Below, one piece after another: positions 54,642 to 63,483 of a stretch of DNA of 63,483 bases. The notes under the pieces are model-generated. The model was not told where the DNA came from, searched no databases, and saw only the letters and a list, made by a program, of their open reading frames with translations. Location: assembly GCA_002753515.1 (NCBI GenBank), contig PEAK01000020.1:1-63483 (forward strand), in the 5' to 3' direction. Position 1 is the first letter of the stretch. Each line of letters starts with the position of its first letter. The position numbers and the translations under genes are program-made. Source of the DNA: Magnetococcales bacterium (lineage in GTDB: Bacteria; Pseudomonadota; Magnetococcia; Magnetococcales; UBA8363).

Positions 54642-56603
54642 CTATTCAAACTCAATTAATACCGCATCTGCTTCAACCGTATCTCCAACCTGAACCAGGA
54701 CGGACTTGACCCGCTTGCCGTCATGCTCACACCGGATGGCATTTTCCATTTTCATGGCTTCCAACACACAAACCGTCTGACCCGCATTCACCGTTTGCCC
54801 CACCCCGACCAACACCTTCAGTACCGCACCCGGCATGGGCGATACGATCATACGACTGGTATCGGGGGCTTTTTTGCGCAACATGTGCCGTGCAAACGCG
54901 TGATGTCTGGGGGTACGGGCGATGGCGGTCACGGTACGCCCGCCACGCGACAACAAATGCCCCTCAGCCAAGCGACTGATACGAAAGGTGCAGGTTTGAT
55001 TGTGGATGACAAACGATGCCAACTTCCCACCCGCCCGGAAATTGTGGGTTACCAGCACCGGATCCTCAAGTCCGAAAGAGACCAGATCACAACCTTCCTT
55101 GCGTTCGACCGTCAGCTGCAACTCTTCGTTTTCCACGGTGACCACCAAATCCTGCAAGTCGGGGATTTGCCGGTACAATGCCGATTCCACCAATAAAATG
55201 ATCGCCGCCGCCACTGCAAATGCCCGGGTCCCCTCTTCGGTGGGTGCCGCCCCCATGAAACCATCGGGAAAGATCTCTTGGATGAACGAAGTGGTGAAAT
55301 CACCCGCCAAAAAACGTGGATGCCTGATGATGGTGTTGAGGAGATCGATATTGTGGTCCGGTCCGCGAATGGCGAATTCATCCAGGACATTTTCCATCTG
55401 CGCTATGGCGCTCTCCCGGTTGTGATCCCAGGTCACCAGTTTGGCGATCATCGGGTCGTAGTACCTGGAAACCTCGCCCCCCTCGAACACCCCCGAATCG
55501 ACGCGTATCTTGGAACTCTCCTGGGGTGGCCGATAGTACATCAAGCGCCCCGTCGACGGCATGAAATTGCGGTAGGGATTTTCCGCATAAACGCGGCATT
55601 CCAAGGCCCACCCCTTCAACCGGACATCCTTTTGCGTAAACGGCAACGGCTCCCCCGCCGCCACGCGAATCATCTGCTCCACCAAATCCAGACCCGTCAC
55701 CATTTCCGTCACAGCGTGCTCGACCTGGAGGCGGGAGTTCATCTCCAGGAAATAGAAACTTTTATCCGCCCCAACCACGAATTCGACCGTACCCGCCGAA
55801 TAGTACCCCACCGCCTGGGCCAGGCGAACGGCCTGTTCTCCCATGGCGCGGCGCAAAGAGGGATCGACGAATGGCGACGGGGCCTCCTCAATCACCTTTT
55901 GGTTACGACGTTGAATGCTGCACTCCCGTTCATTGAGCCAAAGGACATGGCCCTGTTTATCACCCAGGATTTGGATTTCGATATGGCGGGGGTTTTCAAT
56001 AAATTTTTCAATGAATACGCGTTCATCATTAAAATAGGAGCGCCCTTCGTTGCTACAGGTTTCCCAAGCCTCGCGCACTTCCTCATCGTTAGCGGCGATA
56101 CGCATCCCCTTACCGCCACCCCCGGCCGATGCCTTGACCATCACCGGATACCCCACGTCTCTGGCGACCGTGACCGCATGATCGGCACTGGCAATGATGC
56201 CGTCATATCCGGGGATCGTCGGTACCCCGGCCTGCATGGCGACACGCTTGGAGTGAATCTTATCCCCCATGGATTCAATCGCTTCCCGCGCCGGTCCAAT
56301 AAAAACAATGCCCCGCTCCTCCAAGGCTTTGCAAAATTCGGCATTCTCCGACAAAAAACCATAACCGGGGTGAACCGCATCCACCTTGGAGCGGTCGATC
56401 ACCTCCAGAATACGTTCCACATTCAGGTACGATTGGCTGCTGGGTGCCGGACCGATGCGGTATGCCTCATCCGCCTGACGGACAAACAAACTATCCTTGT
56501 CGGCATCGGAATAAACCGCCACCGTCCGCAGGTGCATTTTTCGGGCGGTACGGACGATGCGCGACACGATCTCGCCACGGTTGGCAATCAAAATTTTCTT
56601 CAT
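54642..56603 (-). CDS. pccA: Biotin carboxylase-BCCP fusion (acetyl/propionyl-CoA carboxylase alpha)
   Basis: 653 residues. Biotin carboxylase residues 1-450: ILIANRGEIVSRI, PGYGFLSENAEF, GGGGKGMRIA (ATP-grasp) and EMNSRLQVEHAVTE. The C-terminal biotinyl domain has EAMKMEN with K618 as the biotin site. The middle region (about 470-580) is the BT-like linker of propionyl/3-methylcrotonyl-type alpha chains. Carboxylates biotin for transfer by a beta (carboxyltransferase) subunit, which is absent from this window. Context with epimerase, mutase and MeaB argues for propionyl-CoA. Confidence 0.92.
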   Translation of the reverse strand: MKKILIANRGEIVSRIVRTARKMHLRTVAVYSDADKDSLFVRQADEAYRIGPAPSSQSYLNVERILEVIDRSKVDAVHPGYGFLSENAEFCKALEERGIVFIGPAREAIESMGDKIHSKRVAMQAGVPTIPGYDGIIASADHAVTVARDVGYPVMVKASAGGGGKGMRIAANDEEVREAWETCSNEGRSYFNDERVFIEKFIENPRHIEIQILGDKQGHVLWLNERECSIQRRNQKVIEEAPSPFVDPSLRRAMGEQAVRLAQAVGYYSAGTVEFVVGADKSFYFLEMNSRLQVEHAVTEMVTGLDLVEQMIRVAAGEPLPFTQKDVRLKGWALECRVYAENPYRNFMPSTGRLMYYRPPQESSKIRVDSGVFEGGEVSRYYDPMIAKLVTWDHNRESAIAQMENVLDEFAIRGPDHNIDLLNTIIRHPRFLAGDFTTSFIQEIFPDGFMGAAPTEEGTRAFAVAAAIILLVESALYRQIPDLQDLVVTVENEELQLTVERKEGCDLVSFGLEDPVLVTHNFRAGGKLASFVIHNQTCTFRISRLAEGHLLSRGGRTVTAIARTPRHHAFARHMLRKKAPDTSRMIVSPMPGAVLKVLVGVGQTVNAGQTVCVLEAMKMENAIRCEHDGKRVKSVLVQVGDTVEADAVLIEFE

Positions 56604-56669
56604 CGCAATCCCACACCCGGGGAGACTGAACTTTGCTGGCGCACCCTTCGGGAAGACAGCACTCCAGAA

Positions 56670-56832
56670 CTTAATTCTACTTAGTCACATTTCCAGTTCG
56701 GCGTTTGTAGCCTCTGGATCCCCGCTTTCGCGGGGATGACGGTTGCCCTTTTTCAACGGATTTTCTGCTCTGTCATCCCCGCGAAAGCGGGGATCCAGGG
56801 CGTATATTCTAATGTGACAAAGTAGAATTAAG
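56670..56832. mobile_element. MITE-like element with 22-bp terminal inverted repeats (163 bp)
   Basis: CTTAATTCTACTTAGTCACA (56670 on) and its complement ending at 56832 are 22-bp terminal inverted repeats with one mismatch. Inside, CTGGATCCCCGCTTTCGCGG (56714-56740) faces GTCATCCCCGCGAAAGCGGG (56772-56799). No coding capacity. Lies 4 bp from the meaB stop and 66 bp from the pccA start, thus inside the propionate operon. The same end sequence occurs singly at 25828-25848 and 36304-36324. Confidence 0.75.
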
Positions 56833-56836
56833 CATC

Positions 56837-57817
56837 CTAAACCGAAAAGGCTTCCATGAGCATACCGGCCGCACGAACCGCGGTCATCTTGCCATCACTG
56901 ACCTTGCGCCGGAGATCGGGTAAAAGGAGGCGGACATCCGGATGATCGTCAAACCTGCGAACCAACTCCTCATGCACCAAAGTAGACATCCATTCCAGGT
57001 TTTGCTGCCGACGCTTGGCCATGATTTCGCCGTTGGCAAGCATCACTTCCTGGAAATGCAACATCGCCTTCCAAATGGCATCGATCCCCAAACCAGTTCG
57101 GGCACTGATCAACAACACCGGCAATTCCCAATCGGGACGGGGATGTTTCATCAACTGCAAGGCTGAGCGCAACATGTGGGCCGCCTGCTTGGCCGACTCT
57201 TCAAAAGGGCCATCCGCCTTGTTGACCACAACAGCATCAGCCATTTCCATGATGCCGCGTTTGATCCCCTGGAGTTCATCCCCGGCATTGGGCAACGCCA
57301 CCAACAGAAAAAAATCGGTCATGTCGGCGACCACCGTTTCACTTTGCCCCACCCCGACGGTTTCCACCAACACCGTATCATAACCAGCCGCTTCCAGGAT
57401 CAGCATGGTCTCCCGTGTTTTGCGCGCCACGCCACCCAAGGTTTCGCCCGCTGCGGAAGGACGAATGAAAATGTCGTTATTGGCCATCAAGCGACCCATG
57501 CGGGTCTTGTCACCCAAAACACTGCCACCCGAGAGCTTGGACGATGGATCCACCGCCAAAACCGCCACCCGACGTTTGTTTTCCAAAAGATGCAGGCCCA
57601 ACGCCTCGATAAAGGTACTTTTGCCCGCCCCCGGGGGACCGGTAATGCCGATACGCAAGGATTTTCCGGTGTGTTGCAGCAATTGCCCGATAATTTCCTG
57701 GGTCTGTTCCTCATCCCGATGCAGGGTGCTTTCGATCAGAGTAATCGTTTTGGCGATCATTCTGCGGTCACCATCCAGGACTCCCTGAACGTAAGTCCCA
57801 CTGTCAAACCTTGGCAT
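56837..57817 (-). CDS. meaB: MeaB, methylmalonyl-CoA mutase-associated GTPase
   Basis: 326 residues from the ATG giving MPRFDSGTYV, with GGAGG five nt upstream (a longer frame of 21 codons is not family-like). G-protein motifs: GITGPPGAGKST (58-69), VDPSSKLSGGSVLGDKTRM, ETVGVGQSE and NKADG. It loads and protects adenosylcobalamin in the mutase. Lies downstream of the mutase with a 182-bp gap holding a strong hairpin. Confidence 0.95.
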   Translation of the reverse strand: MPRFDSGTYVQGVLDGDRRMIAKTITLIESTLHRDEEQTQEIIGQLLQHTGKSLRIGITGPPGAGKSTFIEALGLHLLENKRRVAVLAVDPSSKLSGGSVLGDKTRMGRLMANNDIFIRPSAAGETLGGVARKTRETMLILEAAGYDTVLVETVGVGQSETVVADMTDFFLLVALPNAGDELQGIKRGIMEMADAVVVNKADGPFEESAKQAAHMLRSALQLMKHPRPDWELPVLLISARTGLGIDAIWKAMLHFQEVMLANGEIMAKRRQQNLEWMSTLVHEELVRRFDDHPDVRLLLPDLRRKVSDGKMTAVRAAGMLMEAFSV

Positions 57818-57890
57818 CCCATCCTCCCGTAGCCCGAAACCACCAGCAACCGACCCAAGCCCGGTCCTGATCCAACACACCCGGACGAAT

Positions 57891-57928
57891 CGGCGGGCCG
57901 TCCGTATTTTTGGCCGGACAGCCCGCCG
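57891..57928 (-). other. Strong hairpin between mutase and meaB
   Basis: CGGCGGGCCGTCCG and CGGACAGCCCGCCG form a 14-position GC-rich stem (13 Watson-Crick pairs, one C/A-or-G/U position) around TATTTTTGGC. No T-run follows on the minus strand. It sits in the 182-bp gap between two genes of the same operon, so it may be an RNA-processing or stability element. Confidence 0.55.
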
Positions 57929-57999
57929 TCCTCACATCATCTCGCGCAACGCCCCCCGGCCAAACCTGAAGCAACACCCCGGGGGGAACACCCTTTTCA

Positions 58000-60138
58000 T
58001 CACCGCTTGGCAATGCGTTGGATCACATTGCGCGCCGAAACCGCCACCGATGTCCCGGGTCCAAAGATTTCCGCGACACCCGCTGCACGCAATTCATCGT
58101 AATCCTGGCTGGGAATGACACCACCGCAGACCACCACCACATCACCGGCATTCTTCTTTTTCAGCTCCTGGATCAATTGCGGGATCAGGGTGCTGTGCGC
58201 CCCGGCCAGGGTGGAGACGCCCACCACATGGACATCGTTTTCCACGGCCTGCTCGGCGACCTCTTCAGGGGTTTGAAACAAAGGTGCCAAATCGACGTCG
58301 AAACCGGCATCGGCAAAGGCCGAGGCCACCACTTTGGCACCGCGGTCGTGGCCGTCCTGACCCATTTTGACCACCAACATGCGGGGTCTGCGCCCTTCTT
58401 TGGCGGCGAAATCATCGACATCTTTCTTGAGGGCGAGCCATTCGGGATCATCGGCCCACACCTTGCCATACACACCGGAAACGGTGCTGGTATGGGGGGT
58501 GTGACGGCCAAAGATTTTTTCCATGGCCATGGTCACTTCACCCAAGGTTGCCCGGACGCGCATGGCGTTGATGGACAATTCGAGCAGGTTGCCCTTGCCC
58601 GACTGCGCCGCCTGGGTCAAAGCTTCCAACGCCGCATTCACCTTGTTTTGATCACGGCTCGCCTTGATCTTGTCCAAACGGGCGATCTGCGACAGACGCA
58701 CCGCCTTGTTGTCCACCTTGAAGGCGTCGATGGTCTCTTCTTTTTTCAGCTTGTACTTGTTGACGCCGACGATGGTTTCCAAACCGCGATCGATGTTGCC
58801 TTGCCGACGCGCCGAAGATTCTTCGATACGGCGTTGCGGCAAACCCGCTTCGATGGCCTTCACCATGCCACCCGCCTGATCGACCTCTTTCATGATGGCG
58901 CGGGCCTGGTCAGCCAATTGATGGGTCAGTGTTTCCATCATGTAGGAACCGGCCCAGGGATCGGCCACATGGGTGATGTGGGCCTCTTCCTGCAACACGA
59001 GTTGGGTGTTGCGGGCAATACGTGCGGAAAAATCGGTGGGCAGGGCGATCGCCTCGTCCAACGCATTGGTGTGCAACGATTGGGTACCGCCAAAAACCGC
59101 GGCCATGGCCTCGATGGTGGTACGCATCACGTTGTTGTAGGGATCCTGGAAGGTGAGGCTCCAACCCGATGTTTGACAATGGGTCCGCAACATTTTGGAA
59201 GAGGCTTTCTTCGCGCCAAACCCTTCCATGATTTCGCACCACAGCATACGGGCCGCCCGAAGTTTGGCAATTTCCAGATAAAAATTCATGCCAATGGCAA
59301 AAAAGAAAGACAACCGCCCGGCGAATTCATCCACTCCCATGCCACGTTCCACCGCTGTCTTCACATAATCCTTGCCGTCAGCCAGGGTGTAGGCCAACTC
59401 CAGAGAGGCATCGGCACCCGCTTCCTGCATGTGATAGCCGGAGATGGAAATGGTGTTGAAGTGCGGCATGTGCTTGGAGGCGTACTCGATGATGTCGCCA
59501 ACAATGCGGATGGAGGGGGTCGGGGGGTAGATGAAGGTGTTGCGAACCATGAATTCCTTGAGGATGTCGTTCTGGATGGTTCCGCGCAACTGGTCCTGGG
59601 GCACACCCTGCTCTTCAGCCGCGATGACATACCCGGCCAACACCGGCAACACCGCGCCGTTCATGGTCATGGAGACGGAAATCTGTCCCAGGGGAATCCC
59701 ATCGAACAAAATTTTCATATCCTCAACGCTGTCGATGGCCACACCCGCCTTGCCCACGTCACCGGTCACCCGGGGATGATCCGAATCGTAACCACGATGT
59801 GTCGCCAGGTCGAACGCCACGGAAACACCCTGGCCACCACCCGCCAGCGTGCGACGGTAGAAAGCATTGGATTCCTCGGCGGTGGAAAAACCGGCATATT
59901 GACGGATGGTCCAGGGCCTGCCCGCATACATGGTGGTGTGCGGACCGCGTACAAACGGTGCGAAACCGGGAAGGGAATCCTGGTACGGCAAATTCTCGAC
60001 ATCCGCCTTCGTGTAGACGGTCTTCATGGTGATACCGTCGGGGGTAGTCCACTCCAGGGAACTCAAAGGTTTCCCCTTCAAACTTTTTTCCGTTGCTGCT
60101 TTCCAGTCATCCATGCTGGGCTTTTTGGATTCGGACAT
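58000..60138 (-). CDS. scpA: Adenosylcobalamin-dependent methylmalonyl-CoA mutase
   Basis: 712 residues from the ATG giving [13 protein letters not shown], with AAGG upstream. One-chain enzyme: N-terminal TIM-barrel substrate domain ([36 protein letters not shown] with conserved His) and C-terminal B12 domain (from about 580) with DGHDRG (D595, H597, G600; H597 the lower cobalt ligand) and [14 protein letters not shown]. Isomerises (2R)-methylmalonyl-CoA to succinyl-CoA. Heads the minus-strand mutase-meaB-pccA-mce module. No cobalamin-riboswitch fold is visible in the 309 bp upstream. Confidence 0.96.
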   Translation of the reverse strand: MSESKKPSMDDWKAATEKSLKGKPLSSLEWTTPDGITMKTVYTKADVENLPYQDSLPGFAPFVRGPHTTMYAGRPWTIRQYAGFSTAEESNAFYRRTLAGGGQGVSVAFDLATHRGYDSDHPRVTGDVGKAGVAIDSVEDMKILFDGIPLGQISVSMTMNGAVLPVLAGYVIAAEEQGVPQDQLRGTIQNDILKEFMVRNTFIYPPTPSIRIVGDIIEYASKHMPHFNTISISGYHMQEAGADASLELAYTLADGKDYVKTAVERGMGVDEFAGRLSFFFAIGMNFYLEIAKLRAARMLWCEIMEGFGAKKASSKMLRTHCQTSGWSLTFQDPYNNVMRTTIEAMAAVFGGTQSLHTNALDEAIALPTDFSARIARNTQLVLQEEAHITHVADPWAGSYMMETLTHQLADQARAIMKEVDQAGGMVKAIEAGLPQRRIEESSARRQGNIDRGLETIVGVNKYKLKKEETIDAFKVDNKAVRLSQIARLDKIKASRDQNKVNAALEALTQAAQSGKGNLLELSINAMRVRATLGEVTMAMEKIFGRHTPHTSTVSGVYGKVWADDPEWLALKKDVDDFAAKEGRRPRMLVVKMGQDGHDRGAKVVASAFADAGFDVDLAPLFQTPEEVAEQAVENDVHVVGVSTLAGAHSTLIPQLIQELKKKNAGDVVVVCGGVIPSQDYDELRAAGVAEIFGPGTSVAVSARNVIQRIAKR

Positions 60139-60447
60139 GAACGTCACCTTTCGTCTTTGTAGGGTCACTCATAGAAGAAATAGCCGGATTGCCTCCAACA
60201 CACCATCGCCGTACCTTTTTCAAAGGCGGCTCCTGCTCACAAGCACTCTGTGGTTGCACGAATGTAATGCATGTCGCCAAAATCGTCATCCCCTTTTTTC
60301 AACTTTTTGTGGAAAAACTTGCACTTTGACGATAAACAGGCCATATAATCATAGTAGGCATTTTAATCCCGGAAGACGCCTCTTTTTCTATTTCGTGCCA
60401 TGTCAATGCGTTAGCAGTTCTCTCCCCATGCCATACGTACCGTTCCA
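60139..60447. other. Divergent promoter region between mutase and glycosyltransferase
   Basis: 309 bp with no gene. A possible plus-strand promoter is TTGCAC (60319-60324), 19-nt spacer, TATAAT (60344-60349), about 100 bp before the glycosyltransferase start; the spacer is slightly long. The mutase promoter should lie on the opposite strand but is not obvious. Confidence 0.4.
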
Positions 60448-62046
60448 ATGTCCAGCTCCCCAACCGTAACGAACGGGCAGGCCCCCCTCCCATCCATTTT
60501 TGTCTCCATCGCCAGCTATCGCGATGCCGATTGTGGACACACGTTGACCGACCTGTTCGCCAAGGCCGCTCATCCGCAGCGGGTCCATGTTGGCGTGTTG
60601 TGGCAGGTGGCCCCCGAAGACGATGACCAGTTCACACAAACGCCCGAACCTTGGCGGGGACACATTCGTGGCGAAATCGTCGATGCCGGAAAAAGTCTCG
60701 GCGTTTGCTGGGCACGCCACCACATCCAAAAACACTTTTGGCAAGGAGAACCGTATTACCTCCAGTTGGACAGCCATTGCCGCTTTGAATCCCACTGGGA
60801 TCAACGCTTGCTCACCATGCTGGCAGAGTGCCCCTCCCAACAACCCATCCTCTCCACCCACCCCAACGCCTTTCACCCACCGGATCAGTTGCTCAAGACC
60901 GGCATCCCGGTCATGAGGGCGGGGCGCTTTGATACCCATGGCACCCTGATCCCCACCGCCAAGATGATCCCTTTGGAGCGCCGCCCAGCGCACCCCATCC
61001 CGTCACCATTCATCGGTGCGGGGTTTTTGTTCGCCCCCGCCTCCATCATCCAAACCGTCCCCTACGACCCCTTCCTGTATTTCCACGGTGAGGAGATCAG
61101 CCTGTCGGTACGCCTGTGGACCTGGGGCTACGACCTTTTCACCCCCAACGACATGTTGGTATTCCACGATTACACCACCGTGCGGGAACGGCGGCGTCAT
61201 TGGGATGATCATGTCCATTGGAACCAGCTCAATCAGCGTACCGTGGCCCGTTTGCACCACCTGTTGGACATGCAAAAAAGCACCGACCCCGATGTCCTCC
61301 AGCAACTGGAACACTTCGGATTGGGAAGCGTGCGCACCCTGGATGACTACCAAGCCTTTGCCGATTGCGATTTCCGCAAACGATCCATCGGTGTTCGAGC
61401 CAGTGACGCCCTGTTTCCCAACCATCCCGCCAGTGATCCCAACACCCTCGCCATGCGGCAGTGTTTCGACCGCATCTATCTCCACAACCAATGGAAATCG
61501 GTGGATACCCGCAGTGGCCCGGGCTCCGCACCCCAGGTGACCGTCCGGTTGCGTCACAGTCTCCTGAAACTGTGGCAGGATTTACGGATTCAGATACTCG
61601 TCGATGCCGGGTGTGGCGACAGCCGCTGGTTGGAAGCCATTACCGGTTCGTTGAAACTCTATCTCGGTTTTGACCTGGTCGAAACTTTGATCGCCAACAA
61701 TCGCGTCCTGTTCGCGGACCGCAAGAATCATTTTTTCAACACCGCCGACATCTGCCGCGATACCCTCCCGCAAGCCGATCTCCTCCTGTGCCGCAATACC
61801 CTGACCCATCTCCCCAATGCCCTGGTTCAGGAAGCATTGACCAGCTTTCGTGCCAGTGGTTCGCACTATCTCCTGGCCACCACCTTTCCCGGGGCCCCGC
61901 TCGTCGATATTGAACCCGGCCATTGGCGCCCATTGGATTTGACTGCCCCGCCCTTCAACCTGCCGGCCCCCCTGCAATTGCTCCCAGATGGTCACCCGGC
62001 CAACAACAGTTATCTAGGTCTTTGGAAAATGGCCAGATCATGTTGA
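60448..62046 (+). CDS. GlcNAc-transferase fused to a methyltransferase domain
   Basis: 532 residues. Residues 14 to about 330 match the GlcNAc glycosyltransferase family known from Skp1 GnT1 (PF11397): IFVSIASYRDADCGHTLTDLF, the LQLDSHCRFESHWD acidic motif, GAGFLFAPASI, and FFHGEEISLSVRLWTWGYDLF-like core (LYFHGEEISL). Residues about 360-532 are a class I SAM-methyltransferase-like fold: ILVDAGCGDSRWLEAI and LYLGFDLVETLI, then LLCRNTLTHLPNALVQEAL. A one-chain glycosylation-methylation enzyme, presumably adding GlcNAc to Ser/Thr/hydroxyl groups and methylating the same or a linked group. Its stop overlaps the start of the next gene by 7 bp. Confidence 0.82.
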   Translation: MSSSPTVTNGQAPLPSIFVSIASYRDADCGHTLTDLFAKAAHPQRVHVGVLWQVAPEDDDQFTQTPEPWRGHIRGEIVDAGKSLGVCWARHHIQKHFWQGEPYYLQLDSHCRFESHWDQRLLTMLAECPSQQPILSTHPNAFHPPDQLLKTGIPVMRAGRFDTHGTLIPTAKMIPLERRPAHPIPSPFIGAGFLFAPASIIQTVPYDPFLYFHGEEISLSVRLWTWGYDLFTPNDMLVFHDYTTVRERRRHWDDHVHWNQLNQRTVARLHHLLDMQKSTDPDVLQQLEHFGLGSVRTLDDYQAFADCDFRKRSIGVRASDALFPNHPASDPNTLAMRQCFDRIYLHNQWKSVDTRSGPGSAPQVTVRLRHSLLKLWQDLRIQILVDAGCGDSRWLEAITGSLKLYLGFDLVETLIANNRVLFADRKNHFFNTADICRDTLPQADLLLCRNTLTHLPNALVQEALTSFRASGSHYLLATTFPGAPLVDIEPGHWRPLDLTAPPFNLPAPLQLLPDGHPANNSYLGLWKMARSC

Positions 62047-63239
62047 AAAAACTCTTCTTTTGCTATTGGTCTGCCCTTTTCTGCTTCGGCTTAGCATCCC
62101 CACTCCTGGCAGAATCCAAGCTGTGGTCCGTTTATCCAGCTCCCCTACCCGGCAGTCGCCTGGAATCGGTTCGTCTGGCCAACGATCAACGATGCCGCTC
62201 TGGAGAATTATTGGTCGAAGAATTTTTTTCAGTCGCCGATTATGATCCAACAGAACTACTCCTGGTGAAAGAATCGGAAACGGGGCAGATCACCCGGCAA
62301 CCGGTACAATGGATAGACGCCAAAGGCCGCATCGTTGTGACCCACTGTGCCAGTGCCACCCTGGACACCATTGTCAAAGCATGGTTTTTGCGCCACGATG
62401 GCCATGCCACCTCACCCATTGGCTATCGCCTGCAACTCCAAGGTCACGCTGTCGAGGGGGCGGCAACAGAACTCCAACCCCTCCATCGCCACACCCGCTA
62501 TGCCCAGTTTGCCAGCAAAGAACATCCCGAGCAGGGTACCTGTTGCTGGCATTATGTGTACCTGGTGTATCCCAAACCGGTGGAAGAACCCATCACCTCG
62601 CTAACCATCCCCCTGGAGATCAAGGAGGCACCACAAGCAGGAAATTACATGTATTGGCAATTTCACGCCGCCATCAATAATATAAATTTTTATATGGGCT
62701 TACAGACCGACCTCCTCAACAAAGGCCAAAGTCAGGGACCAGGAGTCCTCTTTTCACGCTGGGACAGCCAGGATGCGGTCGATTTTCAGGTGGCTCCGGG
62801 GGGATTTTCAGAGGTCGGTTCCCACGAAGGACGCTTTGTCGGTGTACGTAAACCGCACCCTTGGGGCGTGGGACGCTGGAGCTTGAACCTGACCCGGAGA
62901 AACGCGGAAGACCCGGAACATGTATGGCTCGATATGACCTTGAAACATGATACCGAACCTGTGGGTGTGGCCGTTGGCTCTCTCCGTTTTCCCGGACAAA
63001 GCGCCAGATTTACCAAAGATATGACAGTCGTCGTCGAAAGCTATGGTTTTGCCACCAATCATCGGGCCAACATTTGGCAGATACCGGATATCGATTTTTC
63101 CGTTCACACACCCCAGATGAACGGCAAACCATTTGCCAAACCACCCCGGATCATCTACCCGGAAAAAGCCCCCCACATTATCGATGCGGAAATACTTGAC
63201 GGCAGGATACGCCTCCACCGGAGTCTCTTCGTCCCCTAA
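62040..63239 (+). CDS. Exported DUF3472-like protein
   Basis: 399 residues from the ATG at 62040, which overlaps the end of the glycosyltransferase gene, giving tight coupling. Signal peptide about 1-24 (FFCYWSALFCFGLASPLLA). The rest is beta-rich and has INNINFYMGLQTD and GPGVLFSRWDSQ, resembling DUF3472 proteins of unknown role (carbohydrate-binding-like fold suspected). It may bind or process the glycan made by its partner. Family call tentative. Confidence 0.6.
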   Translation: MLKKLFFCYWSALFCFGLASPLLAESKLWSVYPAPLPGSRLESVRLANDQRCRSGELLVEEFFSVADYDPTELLLVKESETGQITRQPVQWIDAKGRIVVTHCASATLDTIVKAWFLRHDGHATSPIGYRLQLQGHAVEGAATELQPLHRHTRYAQFASKEHPEQGTCCWHYVYLVYPKPVEEPITSLTIPLEIKEAPQAGNYMYWQFHAAINNINFYMGLQTDLLNKGQSQGPGVLFSRWDSQDAVDFQVAPGGFSEVGSHEGRFVGVRKPHPWGVGRWSLNLTRRNAEDPEHVWLDMTLKHDTEPVGVAVGSLRFPGQSARFTKDMTVVVESYGFATNHRANIWQIPDIDFSVHTPQMNGKPFAKPPRIIYPEKAPHIIDAEILDGRIRLHRSLFVP

Positions 63240-63272
63240 GGAACAACGCACACTTGAAGGAGCAATCACCCC

Positions 63273-63407
63273 ATGTCCCGTCAACACCATTGGGAAACCG
63301 TTTATCAAACCAAGCCGCTGGAGCAGTTGAGCTGGACGCAAAAATCGGCTGACAGCTCCCTGGACTGCCAGCACCGGTCCGGAACTGTAGGAACACCACC
63401 GGCTTGA
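63273..63407 (+). pseudogene. Broken class I methyltransferase start
   Basis: 44 codons behind GGAG (63258-63261): MSRQHHWETVYQTKPLEQLS resembles the first residues of small SAM-dependent methyltransferases (HWExVYQTK...LSW), but homology then stops and a TGA ends it; the SAM-binding motif never appears. Reads as a truncated gene at the end of the glycosyltransferase unit. The 76 bp after it are CT/T-rich low-complexity sequence at the window edge, so a sequencing or assembly fault cannot be excluded. Confidence 0.5.
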
Positions 63408-63483
63408 AAATGCGAGTGGGATCTTCTTCTCTTCTTCAAAAAATCAGATAAAGAAATCTTTTTTCTTCCCTCTTTTTTTTCTT

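Noticed and set aside
55278-56684. 468-codon open frame antisense to the biotin carboxylase
   Set aside because: Shadow of pccA, no start signal, no motif.
58018-60162. 714-codon open frame antisense to the mutase
   Set aside because: Nearly the full length of a confidently assigned gene on the other strand; the composition is His/Gly/Asp-rich as expected of an antisense frame.
60139-60447. Cobalamin riboswitch upstream of methylmalonyl-CoA mutase
   Set aside because: Looked for a B12-box and the expected multi-stem leader; neither is visible.

Overview
The window reads as chromosome of a motile, Gram-negative bacterium of the Pseudomonadota. Evidence: signal-peptide and inner-membrane proteins, a cytochrome b561/YceI pair, a proteobacterial-type tmRNA tag (ANDEHYAPVMAAA), rich c-di-GMP signalling, several TPR glycosyltransferases and a Maf-type flagellin-modification gene next to nonulosonic-acid genes. 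A deep-branching, Magnetococcales-like lineage would fit this mix, but nothing in the window proves it.

Layout. 0-1.1 kb: IS21 transposase relic, then ssrA (tmRNA) and tRNA-Leu(CAG) on the minus strand behind one recognisable promoter. 1.1-4.0 kb: small DnaJ-type zinc-finger protein, cyclic-nucleotide-binding protein, PilZ-CheX fusion and a small membrane protein. 4.0-12.3 kb (minus): surface-glycan cluster with a methyltransferase, two large YfhO/GT-C-like membrane proteins, a SIS sugar isomerase, a polyprenol-phosphate-type GT2 and a TPR-GT9 glycosyltransferase, interrupted by a 168-bp MITE-like element. 12.6-19.5 kb: Rrf2 regulator, rubredoxin and XRE protein run towards a convergent SUF iron-sulphur operon (sufB-C-D-U-T-Rieske, with no sufS), preceded by Hsp20. 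20-24.5 kb: GAF/HD-GYP and REC-GGDEF-EAL proteins, which would degrade or make c-di-GMP, plus a novel Cys-containing two-repeat mini-protein. 24.5-28 kb: cytochrome b561, YceI, M23 peptidase, a small exported protein and a single-domain response regulator.

28.0-33.2 kb: a three-gene carboxylate-reduction module: iron-dependent alcohol dehydrogenase, a natural LuxE-LuxC fusion and an AMP-forming acyl ligase. 33.2-36.3 kb: a TPR-GT41 (OGT-like) gene bracketed by two direct copies of a dead transposase. 36.3-45.1 kb: two TPR-GT9 proteins, divergent from Maf, a LegC-type aminotransferase, a NeuD/PglD-type acetyltransferase and a PtmE-type CBS-nucleotidyltransferase, together looking like a flagellin glycosylation locus. 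45-53 kb: aspartate aminotransferase, RlmB and a 1766-residue exported Sel1/TPR/CHAT protease-like protein. 53.4-54.0 kb: an RHH/PIN toxin-antitoxin pair. 54.2-60.1 kb (minus): propionyl/methylmalonyl-CoA module (mutase, MeaB GTPase, biotin carboxylase-BCCP, epimerase) split by a second MITE-like element. 60.4-63.4 kb: a GlcNAc-transferase/methyltransferase fusion, a DUF3472-like exported protein and a broken methyltransferase.

Main themes: protein and surface glycosylation, c-di-GMP control, Fe-S assembly, short-chain acyl metabolism, and small palindromic mobile elements lying between operon genes. The least familiar items are the LuxE-LuxC fusion operon, the two-repeat Cys protein at 24.1 kb, the PilZ-CheX fusion and the transposase-bracketed GT41 gene. 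Starts were chosen from visible Shine-Dalgarno sites and family alignment remembered without database searches; long antisense reading frames over sufB, the mutase and the carboxylase were discarded as shadows.
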